Shown: positions 51,201 to 63,845 of the stretch, one piece after another
How the letters are laid out: each line of letters starts with the position of its first letter
How positions within the stretch are numbered: the stretch's first letter is position 1
Origin: Sipunculus nudus
Lineage: Eukaryota > Annelida > Sipuncula > Golfingiida > Sipunculidae
DNA: 64,000 nucleotides
Direction of reading: 5' to 3'
NCBI GenBank assembly: GCA_026874595.1
Contig: CM049309.1
Coordinates: 24,369,033-24,433,032 of the forward strand
Notes under the pieces: model-generated
Databases searched by the model: none
What the model saw: the letters and a program-made list of their open reading frames with translations, nothing else
Told to the model about the DNA's origin: nothing
Translations under genes and position numbers: made by a program

Positions 51201-54200
51201 TGGATTTACATGAAATTTGTACTTATTAACCAATGTTTCTCACCTGAATTACATTTCATCAGAATTCACACATATTCAATGAGGTCGGAGATCACCATAA
51301 ACATAAAATAACGGACCTGTTATGCATGTTTGCGGTGCTCTTTGATTTTCTGATTTCAAAAATTTATATTGAAACGGGGCTGCTATTGCTAACTCACCAT
51401 GTTACAACCAAGCTGTGGTCCAGGTGTCTGCATGATAGACATATATCATAAGAATGGCTTGTTCACTTTTGAGAAATTATCATTCAAGGATATGAATTTA
51501 AATTTTTACCTTTGTAGTAGATACAAGAAAATTAAAGAACGCCGATTCCAATAATTTCTGAAGCTTTTGTAACAGTTGTTGTAGTTCAAAAGAACTCTTC
51601 TGTTTTCTCTTATCGTTATTTTAGATTAACATGGCTTTTTAAGAGCTCATTAGGTACATCAAAACCTTTTGGTCAAGGAAGTTTTTTCACGGTAGGTCTG
51701 GTTATCTGACACAGCTCTGTCAGCTGGGAGCCCTCAGAATTGCTATAAATGCCCACGGTATTTAAAAAAACTGTGATGACTGTCATGTTCAACCTTGGTA
51801 ATTGGACCATTTCATTTAAAGCAGTTTAATGATATTTTCATCAATTGCTAGAAAATGTCATTTTAAGATGGGGGGGGGGTTCAACATTATGTATTTAATA
51901 TTTCAGTTGTCATCGTTTAAATGGCTGACATTTGTCTTTTTCCCAATATCCGAAAATTTACATTTTTTGTGTAAACGTGACAGGCCTAAACAGAGGGTTA
52001 GTTACATGGCTCAACACTTTCTAATATCAACTAACATCCATTGTGGTAACATATTTGTATTTAATTGTATCCGCCAAAACAGAGTTTTGCGGATACTGTT
52101 TTCAGGCCGCTGCCGCGGCGTAGGTGTCCGGAGAACTCCGTAACTGCTGGGCGGAATTTTACGAAACCTGGGATTATGTTTGGGTCACATGTGAACTGCT
52201 GCGCCCTGATTTTGTTTTGACCTCTGACCTTTCCTCTGCGCTCTGCGTCAGTTTGTGCGTCTGTTTCCACACATAAACCCACATATCTCGGGAAATGTTT
52301 GACCGATCAGGAAAATTTTTTTGCACAAATGTAGCCCTTGGAGAGCTTTATAACATACACAAAAAAGGTGGCGCCACCTGCAACCATATTTGCACTGTCC
52401 ATCTGTTTGTCTGCCTTGGGTTAAAATCACTCTTATCTCTGCAGTGGATTGACTAATTCACCTGAAATTCGGCATGCGTATACATCCTGGATAGCTTTTC
52501 TGATTTTATGACAGGTGGCGCCACCTACATTCACGTTTATGCTGCAGACAACCAAGCTCATATCTCGGGAACCGTTAGACCGATTGGGCCAAAATTTTAC
52601 ATGTGTATAGATCTCACATAGCTCTTTATCATACACAAAACTGATGGCGCCACCTGCAACCATTTTTGCACAGCGTCCATCTGTTTGTCTGCCACGAGCT
52701 AAAATCACCCATATTCATGAAGTGGTTTGACTTATCTTCCTTAAATTTTGCATATGTATACAACTTGGACAGCTTTCTGGATTTTGTGGTAGGGGGGGCA
52801 ACTACATACACAATTTGGCTGCAGACATCCATGCTAATATGCAACACTCTATTTCCCCTTGCCACTCAATCCATGCCTTGCTTCACCCGTTCCACTCTGA
52901 TTTAGGTGGATACACGTAGTCGCTTGTCGACTACCTGTATTCTTGTTGTTATTGTTTTCACTGTATCTCCTTAATTGTAATATTGTTTCCGCTCCGATAT
53001 GCAAAAACTTTCCTTTAGCATTTGTAGCATTTTTAAAGAAATTAGTTTTCTTTTAAATGATTTTAACAAATATAATTGAACCCATCAGTATAATTAAATT
53101 GATAAAATATGAAGCACATTATGGATAAATAAAGACACAATTAAAAATTGTGAAATCTAGATCAAGTATTATTTTTAGATATTTATTGTTTTGCAGATTT
53201 AAAAGATATATTTATGTGGTAAAAAATAAATAATAAATATTTCTATGCATGATGTGGTGTTATCTGACAAGATTGAGATTTATGATGATGCAATTGAGAA
53301 TTATGAATCAACTTTTATATTCAGATATATACGTTACATTGGAAATGTATAGAAATATAAACTTAAATTAAAAAATTGATGTGATAAAAAAATGAGGATT
53401 TCATAGAAACATTTGTTCATTATTTTCCTGCCACAGCAGAATTTGAGATCAGGTTTTGTTTTCCCTGTTTTATGTTGTTAATTAGTTATATTTCAACTGT
53501 ATACCTTTCATAAAAAAATACATATATATTTAATGTATTATACAAAAAAATAGATTCAATTGAACAAATGTGTTAACTACTGAAATGTCAACAGTTAATA
53601 AAAAAGCCAACTAATGATCATGGTAATAGTATAGGTCATTTGTTCACAAACTGCTCACATGCTTCACTTTCAACATTAGGAAAAACATGGTCAGGTCACA
53701 AAATATTATTTGAAACAATTTCTTGCTCATCGATACAAACCAATCATATAAACCAACCATGGCCTTTATTACCTCTTCCTCTTACACTTTATCTCCATGT
53801 GATATTATTTAAGATTTTTACCTTCAAGGTCAACTTCAGCTGAGCACAGTGACCCATGGGTCCCTTGTTTTATTAATCAGACATTTGCATGTACAAGCTT
53901 TTATTTATTTTCACATTGTATGTGTATTGTTTTGTTGGCACCAGTAATATAGATTGAATAGTACAAAAATTACTTTTTGTTGTCCTTTAATTTGTATTTA
54001 GGAAGTAATATAGCCAACAATCACCTTGTCACAGACCAGGCCGGTACATACTAAGAATTAACTTGAGGATTGACCATGTAAGAGAAAATATTGCCCCTGT
54101 TTTGTTCTTGTGTCAGAAGCCTGACAAAGGGAAAGTGAGTCGAGAAGGTTTACTGATGCAAATCCCAAGAGGCAGAATCTTGTTCCCAAAGTTTTTGGCT

Positions 54201-57200
54201 TTGTCATTGAGAATTCTGTTCTAATCTCTACAGACAATCTTCTGGATGACTTGTTAGAATTTCAAATCAAGATTTGATTGTCTTTTTGTTTTGCTTTGCA
54301 GCTATCTGTTAAGTGATCATGGTATGTTACTTTACAGGCAGTGGGAGGCCACGAGGCGGTTTCCGCGGTGGAGATCGTGACAATGAACCACGAGGTGAAA
54401 GAGGGGAGAGGGGGGGTCGTACCTTCAGGAATACAAACAGGGAAGTGCCTCCAAGGCGAGAAAGAGTAGCGAATCCAGAGGGAGAGAAATCTCCAGAATT
54501 CAGGTGAATTGTTCTTTCAAGGAAAAATTGTGTACTTTATTTCAGTTATAAAACTGGAAATCCGCATTCTAATGAATACAAGCCTCAGCCATGTGGGCAT
54601 TCATGTATTTGGCCCATATTCTCAGGTTCATTAGTAAATAAGTGACTGTGCAGTTGTGAATGAATACACATTGTGTTTTGTTTGAGAGTGGTGTTTATAA
54701 CTATTAACACAATGCAGGGACAGGGTGGAAAGGCCTGAAGGCAGAAGAGGGCGTGGTGGTCCCAGAGGTGGTCGTGGTGGAAGAGGCCGTGGTGGATTTG
54801 ACAGATTCGGAAAACGTGAATTCGAGAGACATAGTGGCAGCGACAAAACGTAAATATTTAGTTCAAGTTATTAGCCCTTCCTTCGGTCATGAAGCTCAGC
54901 ATTCCAGCAATTATATATCCATTGTACATTTGGTTTATTTAATAACAAAAGAAATAAATGATAAAAGAATATGTAATGGTCTTATTTAACTGGACCTTTT
55001 TTCATTGTTATTAAGTGTCAGTGTTTAGGAATGTGGGGAAATTATAGAGAGAATGGTGTTTTTCATATCATAGTTGCCACCATATGAAGTTATCCAAGAT
55101 GGTCTGATATCTGGTCATAAGGGTATTGGTCTGTAATCTGATATTAAGACAATGTCATCTCGTATGATCAAAATTGGCAAAGGTACAAGATTCTGGGAAC
55201 ATTTAAATCAACTTGTAGTGTATGAACAGTGTGAGAAATAGTTCAAAGTTGGAAGCTTAAAGCTGGAAGTTTCTGCTTGTCTTTTAGGGACCTACCTAAA
55301 AAACTTGTTCCAAATGAATACTGAAAGAATATATAGAAGAGAGTTGATGTTGCATTTTCACATTATTATTATTGTAGTGGCATCAAGCCCATGGACAAGC
55401 GTGATGGAGCTGGGGCGCACAATTGGGGAACTATCAAGGATGATCTGGAGTGAGTTGTGTTTAGTTCACATTTTATAAAGTTTATCATATGAAAGCTGCA
55501 AATCTGTAGAAGGATTCAGTATAATATTTCATAGTGGTGGGCCCGATCATAGTTTTATTGAAAGTCAGTCGCTTTGCTGCCACTTTCAAGCGCTCAATTA
55601 TCTAAGGCAGCTATCCATTACATCATACTCATGATTGTTTTTTCCAGAATGCCTTTATGTTATAGGTAAAGAAATGCTCTTCCATTTTTAGCGAACCTGT
55701 GAGCTTGTGCGATGGTGCAGCGTTGTCCGTCAGTCGTCCGCCGTTCAGGGCTGGCTTTCCGCCTTCCATGGCTGTAAGTCAGAAACTGTCGGAGCTAGCA
55801 GCTCCAAATTACATGTAAGAATTAGTCACATGTGAACTTGTGGCCCTGGAGCTAATTATTGGGTATCTGCATGAATTTAGATTTTATATAGAAAAAGCTT
55901 AAAAACCTTTAAAAATCTTCTTCTCTGAAACTGTCCAGCCAAATTGTCCAGTATTTCACAGAAATGATCCCTGCAACAGTCAGAATGGTTCCAGTTCGGA
56001 AATTTTTGGTCGAGTTACATGAGGTTGAACTTAGTCATCTGTCCAAAAAAGCACACTAAAATTAAAATCTCAGAAACGGCTAGAGCTATAATCACCAAAT
56101 TTTATACCAATGTTTGTCACATATGTCATATCTGATTTTGAGGTATTGGTGGCGCCACCTACATTGATGTGTGTTTTACAAGCAAAAATGTAATTTTAAA
56201 CTCTGCTATCTTATACACTGATTTATGATGAAACTTAAGCTGATTGGTTTAAATTTTACAAGAATTATTCTATGGTAGGGTTCTTCCAGTTTTATAAGAA
56301 TAGATTGGGTAAATACAGTTTTAAAAAAGCATTGTAGCCAATTGAAAAAGAAAATTGAAAACAGATTTGACAACATGCTGAGTTTCAGCAAACAAGACGA
56401 GAGGTCACTCAGTACAAACAGGTGGGGTCCAGACATCACCATTGCAACTGACCTGGCTGGGGGGGGGGGGGGGGGGGTCTAGACAATGTGTCTAGACGTC
56501 TAGACACAATGTTTAGATGCAGACTTCCAAGATTATTGGAACTATATCTTTCAACAGTTTGAAAAAACTTGGTTTGCATTTTAAGCGAATCGGGTTTATC
56601 ATCAGGTCACATGTGAACTGCTGCGCCCTCATTTTTGGTTGACCGACGACCTTTCCTCGCTGCCCAGCGTCCATTTGTGCGTCTGTTTCCACACGTTAAC
56701 CCGCATATCTCGAGAACCGTTTGATCAATCAGGCTAAAAATTTTGCACAAATGTAGCCCTTTGATAGCTTTATAACATACACTAAAAATGGTGGCACCAC
56801 CTGCTACCATTTTTGCACAGTGTCCAACTGTTCATCAGCCTTGGGATAAAATTACTCATATCTCAGCAGTGGTTTTGACTTGTCCACCTGAAATTTTGCA
56901 GGTTTATACATCCTGGACAGATTTTTTCGATTTATGACAGGTGGCGCCACCTACATTCAGGTTTACTCTGCAGACATCCAGGCTCTTATCTCGGGAAATG
57001 TTTGATCAATTGGGCCAAAATTTTGCATGTGTATAGATCTCACATAGCTCTTCATCATAGGCAAAACTGGTGGCGCCAACTGCAACCATTTATGCACAGC
57101 ACCTATCTACCAAAATTTTGCATGTGTATAGATCTCACATAGCTCTTCATCATAGGCAAAACTGGTGGCGCCACCTGCAACCATTTATGCACAGCATCCA

Positions 57201-60200
57201 TCTGTTCATCTGCCTTTGGATAATATCACTCATATCTCAGCAGTGGTTTGACTTGTCCACCTGAATTTTTGCAGGTTTATACATCCTGGACAGCTTTCTC
57301 AATTTTATGACAGGTGGCGCCACCTACATTCACATTTACTCTTCAGACATCCAAGCTCCTATCTCGGGAACCGTTTGACTTATTGGGCCAAAATTTTGCT
57401 TGTTTATAGATCTCACATAGCTCTTCATCATAAGCAAAACTGGTGGCGCCACCTGCAACCATTTATGCACAGCGTCCATCTGTTCATCTTCCTTGGGATA
57501 AAATCACTCATATCTCTGCAATGGTTTGCTTATCCACCTGAAATTTTGCAGGTTTATACATCCTGGACAGCTTTCTCGATTTTATGACAAGTGGCGCCAC
57601 CTACATTCAGGTTTACTCTGCAGACATCCAAGCTCATATCCTGGGAACCTTTTGACCGATTGGGCCAAAATTTTGCATGTGTATAGATCTCATATAGCTC
57701 TTCATCATAGGCAAACTGGTGGTGCCACCTGCAACCACTTATGCACAGCATCCATCTGTTCATCTGCCTTCGGATAAAATCATTCGTATCTCAGAAGTGG
57801 TTGACTTATCCACCTGAAATTTTGCAGGTTTATACATCCTGGACAGCTTTCTTGATTTTATGACATGTGGCACCACCTACATTCACGTTTACTCTGCAGG
57901 CATCCAAGCTCATATCTCGGGAACTGTTTGTCCGATTGGGCCAAAATTTGCTTGTGTATAGATCTCGCATAGCTCTTCATCATAAGCAAAACTGGTTGGG
58001 CCACCTGCAACCACTTATGAACACCGTCCATCTGTTCATCTGCCTTGGGATAAAATCACTCATATCTCATCAGTGGTTTGACTTATCCACCTGAAATTTT
58101 GCAGGTTTATACATCCTGGAAATTTTGCAGGTTTATACATCCTGGACAATTTTCTTGATTTTATGACAGGTGGCACTACCTACATTTAAGTTTATGCTGC
58201 AGACATCCATGCTTATATGCAACACACCTCACTCTATTCCCCTTGCCAATTAATCCATGCCTCATTTCACTCGTCCCACTCTGATTTCTGCGGATACACA
58301 TTGTCGCTTGTTGACTACCCATATTTTAGTTTTAAAATGTCATAGTCTGAAACTTTCAGGTCCGAAATGTCCATTTTGCTGAAATCATAATGGCTAAGGT
58401 AGATATGCAGGACTTAAAAGGATCAGTATTAAATAAAAAAATAAAATAAACCTCCATTCATACTCCCAAACTTTGCACAGGTTCGCATTAGGCCTGTAGG
58501 CCTTGTTTTAAACATTCCACGCTTTATATATGAGTCTGTTTCAAAATACTAACGTATGTAACTGAGTATGACACGGTAGATGCAAGAATGGAAGACTTGT
58601 TAAACCCCTGTGAACTGACAGGGAGCTGCAGAATAAGCAGAGAGTTTTCTTACGAGATGTACATTGCAAAATATGAGCGGTATGGTGTTTAAACTCTCCA
58701 TAAATTCTCCAGATCTATGCCAATTTTGTGAGATTATCTTAAAAATAATCTCTTCAACTGATGCAAGGTGCCACTGTTTAGGCACCTTGATTATTATAAT
58801 TAATTGTATCCCCAGACAAAGTCGGGGGATACTATGTTTTCATACTGGTCCCCCCGCCGCATATAAATCTTGTTGGCGTGATAACCCAAAAAATATTTCA
58901 CGGAACTTTACCAAACTTGGTATATGTATAGATATCGGTAAGAGGACGACGCCTATTTAAAATGAGGTCATGACCTTTCCTAGGAGAGTGTCCTTGACCT
59001 TGAAAAGGTCCAATTTTGGGGAAAATCACACAAATTCTTTAATATTTTAAACCATTCTGTTGACAGACCTGTACTCTAAACAAGATGAATCTTATAATTT
59101 CAAATTTTTTCAGCGATGAACAGAAACAACAGAGACCCCTCACTGAACCCACCGCTTTGATACACAGGACTAATATACAAGACAAAGCTGATAATTTTAA
59201 TGTTAAAAAATTCTTTCTTTTGACACTTGGACGATTTTGATTTTTTTTAAAGAAATAAATGTTCAGGAATTTAATCCTAATATTCATATATGGTAAAATA
59301 TTGGGACCTAATGAAAGTGCTAACTGACAAGATTTAAGAAGATATAAATACTTTGTAGCATTTCGTTCATATCTCTTAAAGTTGGTGGGGCCTAGTTATC
59401 TAGTTTTTAAAATTAGAAATATTGGTAAAACTTTGTGGGATTAATTTTTAACTCATATGGCCATATATTTAACTTTTGAAAAATTAATTACCTTCACACA
59501 TTTTTTGTTTATGAAATGGAACTTTTATATGACACTTACCGTAAGCCCATTTTTTCCCTTGGTGCATCACTAAATGGTTTCAGGCCAAAGGTTTCATTTA
59601 TTACACAGTCCATATGCTTTAGCTCATGTTCGTTATTCTATAATTTACAGAGTTTCATTTAAGCTGGGCCATTTTCTCTTAGCTTTTCAAATGGTAATAT
59701 ACATGGAAAAACCATAAGAAACAAAAATATTTTGCAGTTACTAATATTTTCCAAAATTCAGCTGAGCGACGTGACCCATAGGTCCCTTGTTTTATGCAAA
59801 GGAGACGGTATAAAAAGTTCCAGGCTTTAGGTTGCAAGAGCCAGATTCTTCAATTTTGGCCTTGTGAGCAGGATATCTCCAAAAGTATTCAACACAGGAA
59901 TTTCATTTCTTAGTGCTGATGCATATAAATAAAATCCCAATCAAGTTCAAAGGTGGTTGACCTTGACCTACTTTTCAAGGTCACAGAGCTTATTCTTAGG
60001 AACCAATGGGTGGATTGTTATGAAACATGGTATGGTCATTCGCATTGATGAATTTTAAGTGCTGCATTGGGTGCCACACTTGCAAAGGTACCACAAACTT
60101 CTAGAACAAATTTATTACTTAAACAAGAGACATATGTACAGATATACATCAATGTGAGAACAAATATTTCATTCTTGTTACTGTTATTAACCATAAACAC

Positions 60201-63200
60201 TGTTCTTTTGGCTGAGGGCTTTGTCAGCTTTTGCTGATATTCTAGTTAGTACCTTGTCAGACTCTTCTAAAAGTTTGTATTAGTTTATTCATATTTTGTC
60301 CTAAAATTTGATTTTCAAATTTTTTCAATCAGTATTGCAGATGACTTGAAAACTCTCTTGATCTTTGTTGATAAATCAGTTAAAATTCATTTCTGAATAT
60401 ATGCTGTGTGAGATGTGATGATGTATAGAATTATCAAACTGCACCACAAAAATGCAGCAGTGATTTTCTTCAAAGGTTCAACATTTTGTTACAGAGAGCA
60501 GCTGACAACGGAAATTACTGAGGATCGAGCAGATACCAGTCTCACAGAAGACACAGAGAATCAGGACCCCAAGTAAGTATATACTATTTGAATAGAAAAG
60601 ATAACTCTTCATACAGTGTAGTTCACTCGCCAAGACAGTCACAAATGTAAAGTTTGAAGATGACACTTCCATGCTACAGTGTTCTATTTGTCATACTAGT
60701 GACAAGAATTCCAACCCTGGATAATACTCTCCTTTACTAGGAAATGCTCATATGACTGTGAAATAGAATGTTCTGTATATATGTCTGGTAAATGTAGATG
60801 TCTAAACTGATTTTATTCATGGAAAGCAGCTAATCAATTAATAAGTTTTAAAAAATGTATGTTTGTTGATTGTATATACAGTTGTCAGTTTGTAACATGC
60901 ATGACAAATTCAAACATTCAAAAGAAAACATTTTAAGAAAGATCTTAAATTTCTCTTGGAATTCTTTATTCCTAAAACTATATGAACAAGACTTGGATTG
61001 TGAAAAATTTTATAAGCCTGTATCAGATGTGTCATATTATGGTATACCCATGGTTTGTCCAGTCCATCACCTTTGTGTTGCTGAGATAACTTACCAGGAC
61101 TGATGGATTATCATGAAATTCCCCTATAACTACTAACTACTTAACAATAATTTATCTCGCCCGGATTTGATAATAGGCAAAATCCTCACATATTTAATGA
61201 AATGTCACCAGGCTACTTTTGTGGTGTAGTGTTGATAACTGACCAGGAATATGGATTATGATGAAACTCGACAGAAATAATAACCTATGGTATCTCGTAT
61301 CAATTTGATAGTAAAATTTGTGCTTTTGTTAGGAGGTAAGAGGTCCCACCAGACTTTGGTGGCATTGTATGACTTGGCCAAAAAATTAGATATATTTAGC
61401 TTGGCTGACTATGTCAGCTTAGCTATAGTTGTGGTCTTTTCGTCTGTTAGACTGGCATGTTTTTAACCTTAGTGAAATTAAGGAAAAACCTCAATTTTCC
61501 ATTAAAAACCTATTGTCACACTTAGGACTGCTTATTTCAAAACCCCTCGTATGTTTTTCATCATATTTACCATAAATATTCCCTTATATTGTTCCTATGT
61601 ACATGCCAGGAATTAGGTCAGTATTACGTAATTGATAAGTTATTGGTCCAAACATAATGCACTTTTTAAAAAACAGGAAAGATATTTACTCATTTAACAT
61701 GATAATTGTTGAAGCTAAAGACATTTTAGCGGACCTGTGAGCTTATGTGATGGCGCATTGTCATCCATCTGCCTTCCACTGTTGTCAGTACATTAACCCC
61801 ATGCTATGTCATTGGAGCAAGCAGCACCCAGTTTTATGGAAGAATCAGTCGCATGTCAAACTTTATTGGATTGAGCTTATTTTTTTGGCCATCTGCATTG
61901 TCTTATCGATTTGATAAGGAAAAAGCTATAAAAAAATCCTTTAACAATTTCATTCTCTGAAATTGTCCATCCAGATTGTTCAGTATTTCACAGAAAAAAT
62001 CCCTGAATAAATCTCTGAATGGTGTCATTTCGGTGATTTTTTGCCGAGTTACTGGGAGCTGAACTAGGTCATTTCTTTTAAAAGGCATGCTAAAATTACA
62101 ATCGCCAAATTTAAAATTGAGGTATTGGTGACACAAACTGCTTCAGCCTCTATTGTACGGGGGTTTTTGGTCATCAGTACTTTAACCCATAATTATTCTA
62201 GAACAGCAAGAGCTAGCATCCCCAAATTTTATGGAAAAATCAGTCATGTCAAATGTTGTGGGATTGATCTTTTTGTGGTGCCACCTGCATGGACTTACAT
62301 TTTCCAGGGAATAAGCTAGAAATCCTTTGAAAATCTTCTTCTCTGAAATAATTTAGCCAAATTGTTCAATATTTCACAGAAATTATCCCACACACGAGCT
62401 TTTCAAGTTTGTTCAAATGGTTTGGGTTTGATGAATTTTGGCCGAGTAACAGAAATTTGAACCCACTCATATGTCCAGTAAGCAAACTAACAATCTTGGG
62501 AACAAGAGGAGCTGTCATTATTATGTTTTGTGCAAATGTTGGTCACATGACTAATATTTGAAATTAGGTTTAAGTTTTTAGGCCACAAGTTTCAAATATT
62601 TCACAGTGTAGATGCAATGACTTTTATGTATACCCAATTGACTTAATGTAACTCACTTATCAAATTAGTGTATACTCGTTGGTAAATGGGAAAAAAATTA
62701 ATTTTTACAGCATTGTATTACTATTTATTACTATTTTAAAAGTTGCTATTTGACAGACGTTTCAATTTCAAGGTTATTCTGTGCACCCACCGTCCAGTTC
62801 CCTGATAACACCTGCTAATGCATTAAGTGCATTAAGTCAACCTGTAGCCTGATCTTGTGTACTAACTACCAGGTGTAACAAAGGCTGGGGTGTGCACAGC
62901 ACAAGCCTGACTACTGTGCATATGAATCAGCAGTAATAGTAATTTGTATGTTAACCAGTCTGTTAAGACTATTATGTCAACCAGCCTGTCAAGACTATTG
63001 TAAAGTGAACCAGCCTGTCAAGACTATTGTAGATTGACATGATCTTGATGGGATTATTATACCAAAGCGTTTTATATCAGTGCTGAATTCTTTATAAATT
63101 TCAGAACAGGTTTACAGTTTTCTACAATAGAGTATATAAAAATTAACATTGTTAACAAGGCAAGTGTAAAAAGCTTGGGAATAGTGCCTATTTATATTTT

Positions 63201-63845
63201 TCGAGTATTCCCACTGCCCAGGGAAGTATGCTTATACCCTGGGAAATTCACAACCCTACCTAGTTTCCTGAAAGATGGGGCCAAACCATAAGATTTAACT
63301 GAAAGCTCCAAATTTCCAAGCATGAGGTCTTGATGAGAAAATCTTTAGAAACCGTAATTTAAGATCAGGCCTGTATTCCATTCAGAGCAGTTACGTGTAA
63401 TCATCAGTTGCTGAATACCTTTTATCATTGAAACTAAAAACTAAGTCATATGCCTTCTTCAGATAAGTAGCTTGGCACCACACTGTTATTTAGTTGCCAT
63501 GTACTTTGGATGTAGACATGGGTGGTTGACTAGTTTCCACTTCCATTCACACCTGCAGATCTGTAAATGGGAAATAAAACGTGTTGTAGCAAAGAGACAA
63601 CTGGTGAAACTGAAGGGGCAGAAGGAGCTGAAGGTGAGGACAAGACCCCAATCGATGAAGCCGCATTGGAAATGACCCTGGATGAATACAAAGCACAGCA
63701 AGCCAAGTCCCGTATGCAGGCCAAGTTCAATATCCGCAGGGCTGGCGAAGGCTGTGATGAAAACCAGTGGAAGAAAATGCATAAGCTGAAGAAGGCCCCT
63801 GTTGTTGATGACGACGAGGAGGAGAGTGAGGAGGAGGAAGATGAG
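48023..63845 (+). CDS. SERBP1: SERBP1/HABP4-family mRNA- and ribosome-binding protein, 3'-partial (6 exons seen)
   Basis: Invertebrate member of the SERBP1/HABP4 (Stm1-like, Drosophila Vig) family, which binds mRNA and occupies the mRNA channel of idle ribosomes. Six exons give 317 residues. The N-terminus ([20 protein letters not shown]) matches the family start VTNRFDQLFDDESDPFEVL. A lysine-rich segment follows at about 37-65. An RG/RGG box lies in exons 2-3, densest at 147-164. [15 protein letters not shown] and [12 protein letters not shown] match human KREFDRHSGSDRS and [32 protein letters not shown] matches the human EMTLDEWKAIQ block. The frame runs to an acidic [13 protein letters not shown] and a donor at 63846. 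The final exon, with the family's last conserved segment and C-terminal RG-rich tail, is outside the window. Intron 1 uses a GC donor. Naming between SERBP1 and HABP4 is arbitrary, since invertebrates generally carry one gene. Confidence 0.93.
48270..54337 (+). other. SERBP1/HABP4 intron 1 (GC-AG, 6.07 kb)
   Basis: Starts gcaagtgtt and ends ttactttacag. Contains the dispersed family-6 repeat (50868-51340), a family-3 element (52063-52936) and a family-1 tail (53640-53875, ending gacccatgggtcccttgttt). 48300-50860 shows no recognised element or gene. Confidence 0.7.
52063..52940 (+). mobile_element. Family-3 element
   Basis: Head ttgtatccgccaaaacagag with the hairpin partner ttttgcggatac; tail ggatacacgtagtcgcttgt followed by cgactac, another hairpin. 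The interior carries GGTGGCGCCACC palindromes at 52370, 52510 and 52650. Read on the minus strand, its interior matches 571-1060. Confidence 0.75.
54338..54503 (+). CDS. SERBP1: SERBP1/HABP4 exon 2
   Basis: Follows actttacag and ends ttcag/gtgaat. It encodes [20 protein letters not shown] and then [20 protein letters not shown], an arginine/glycine-rich unstructured region (residues 83-137). The entry phase of 1 matches the exon 1 GC donor. Confidence 0.9.
54718..54849 (+). CDS. SERBP1: SERBP1/HABP4 exon 3 (RGG box)
   Basis: Follows acacaatgcag and ends aaaAC/gtaaat. It encodes [17 protein letters not shown] (about 148-164), then [17 protein letters not shown], the family hallmark after the RGG box. 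RG dipeptides here are typical arginine methylation targets in the family. Confidence 0.93.
55378..55449 (+). CDS. SERBP1: SERBP1/HABP4 exon 4
   Basis: Follows attattgtag and ends ctgGA/gtgagt. It encodes [21 protein letters not shown] and then DDL; human has DKRGGSGSHNWGTVKDEL. Phase 2 at both ends. Confidence 0.94.
55690..58512 (+). mobile_element. Family-2/3 composite element, plus-strand copy
   Basis: Head ttttagcgaacctgtgagct at 55689, tail cattaggcctgtaggccttgtttt at 58486-58510. A family-3 module with its tandem array (56590-58320) sits near the tail and is followed by tcataatggctaaggtagat, as in the minus-strand copy at 391-2252. A G19 run is at 56459-56477. Confidence 0.8.
56790..58200 (+). 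repeat. Tandem array, about 277-bp unit, about 5 copies
   Basis: Each unit carries two near-palindromes AGGTGGCGCCACCT, then gcaaccatttatgcacagcg, tttgcaggtttatacatcct, and ctcatatctcgggaaccgtt. A 96-bp local duplication is at about 57110 and a 25-bp one at 58105-58135. Later copies lose the palindrome (gtggcaccacc, ggttgggccacc). Confidence 0.88.
58803..59792 (+). mobile_element. Family-8 head and family-1 tail in SERBP1 intron 4
   Basis: 58806 starts ttgtatccccagacaaagtc, then gggggatac, a head hairpin like that of family 3. A family-1 tail (gctgagcgacgtgaccca..ggtcccttgtttt) ends near 59793. They need not belong to a single insertion. Confidence 0.55.
59820..60245 (+). mobile_element. Helitron-like (family-5) repeat, short copy
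   Basis: Contains cttgtgagcaggatatctcc, tcaaggtcacagagc and acatggtatggtcatt. It ends ggctgagggctttgtCAGCttttGCTGatattCTAGtt. The hairpin, short spacer and CTAG fit a Helitron 3' end. Confidence 0.65.
60495..60572 (+). CDS. SERBP1: SERBP1/HABP4 exon 5 (acidic linker)
   Basis: Follows ttttgttacag and ends ccccAA/gtaagt. It encodes [21 protein letters not shown] and then ENQDP. Not strongly conserved in sequence, but the acidic composition and phases fit the family linker (human ...EEHHPVADTENKENE). Confidence 0.8.
60573..63589 (+). repeat. SERBP1/HABP4 intron 5: family-6, -1 and -2 fragments
   Basis: 61035-61380 family 6 (tggtatacccatggtttgtc). 61395-61725 family-1 head and interior. 61726-62560 family-2 head (ttttagcggacctgtgagct) and interior. 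62575-62740 repeats 13660-13800. 62945-63045 has three copies of aaccagyctgtcaagactat. 63050-63580 shows nothing. Confidence 0.6.
63590..63845 (+). CDS. SERBP1: SERBP1/HABP4 exon 6 (HABP4 core block)
   Basis: Follows gtgttgtag and ends gatgag/gtaatc. A Glu/Gly-rich start ([15 protein letters not shown]) is followed by [38 protein letters not shown] and an acidic end. The weak polypyrimidine tract makes the exact acceptor slightly uncertain, but the AA/C join preserves frame. Confidence 0.88.

Noticed and set aside
52753-58350. Several 60-100-residue frames ([19 protein letters not shown] types)
   Set aside because: They recur as translations of family-3 repeat units and have no protein-family features.
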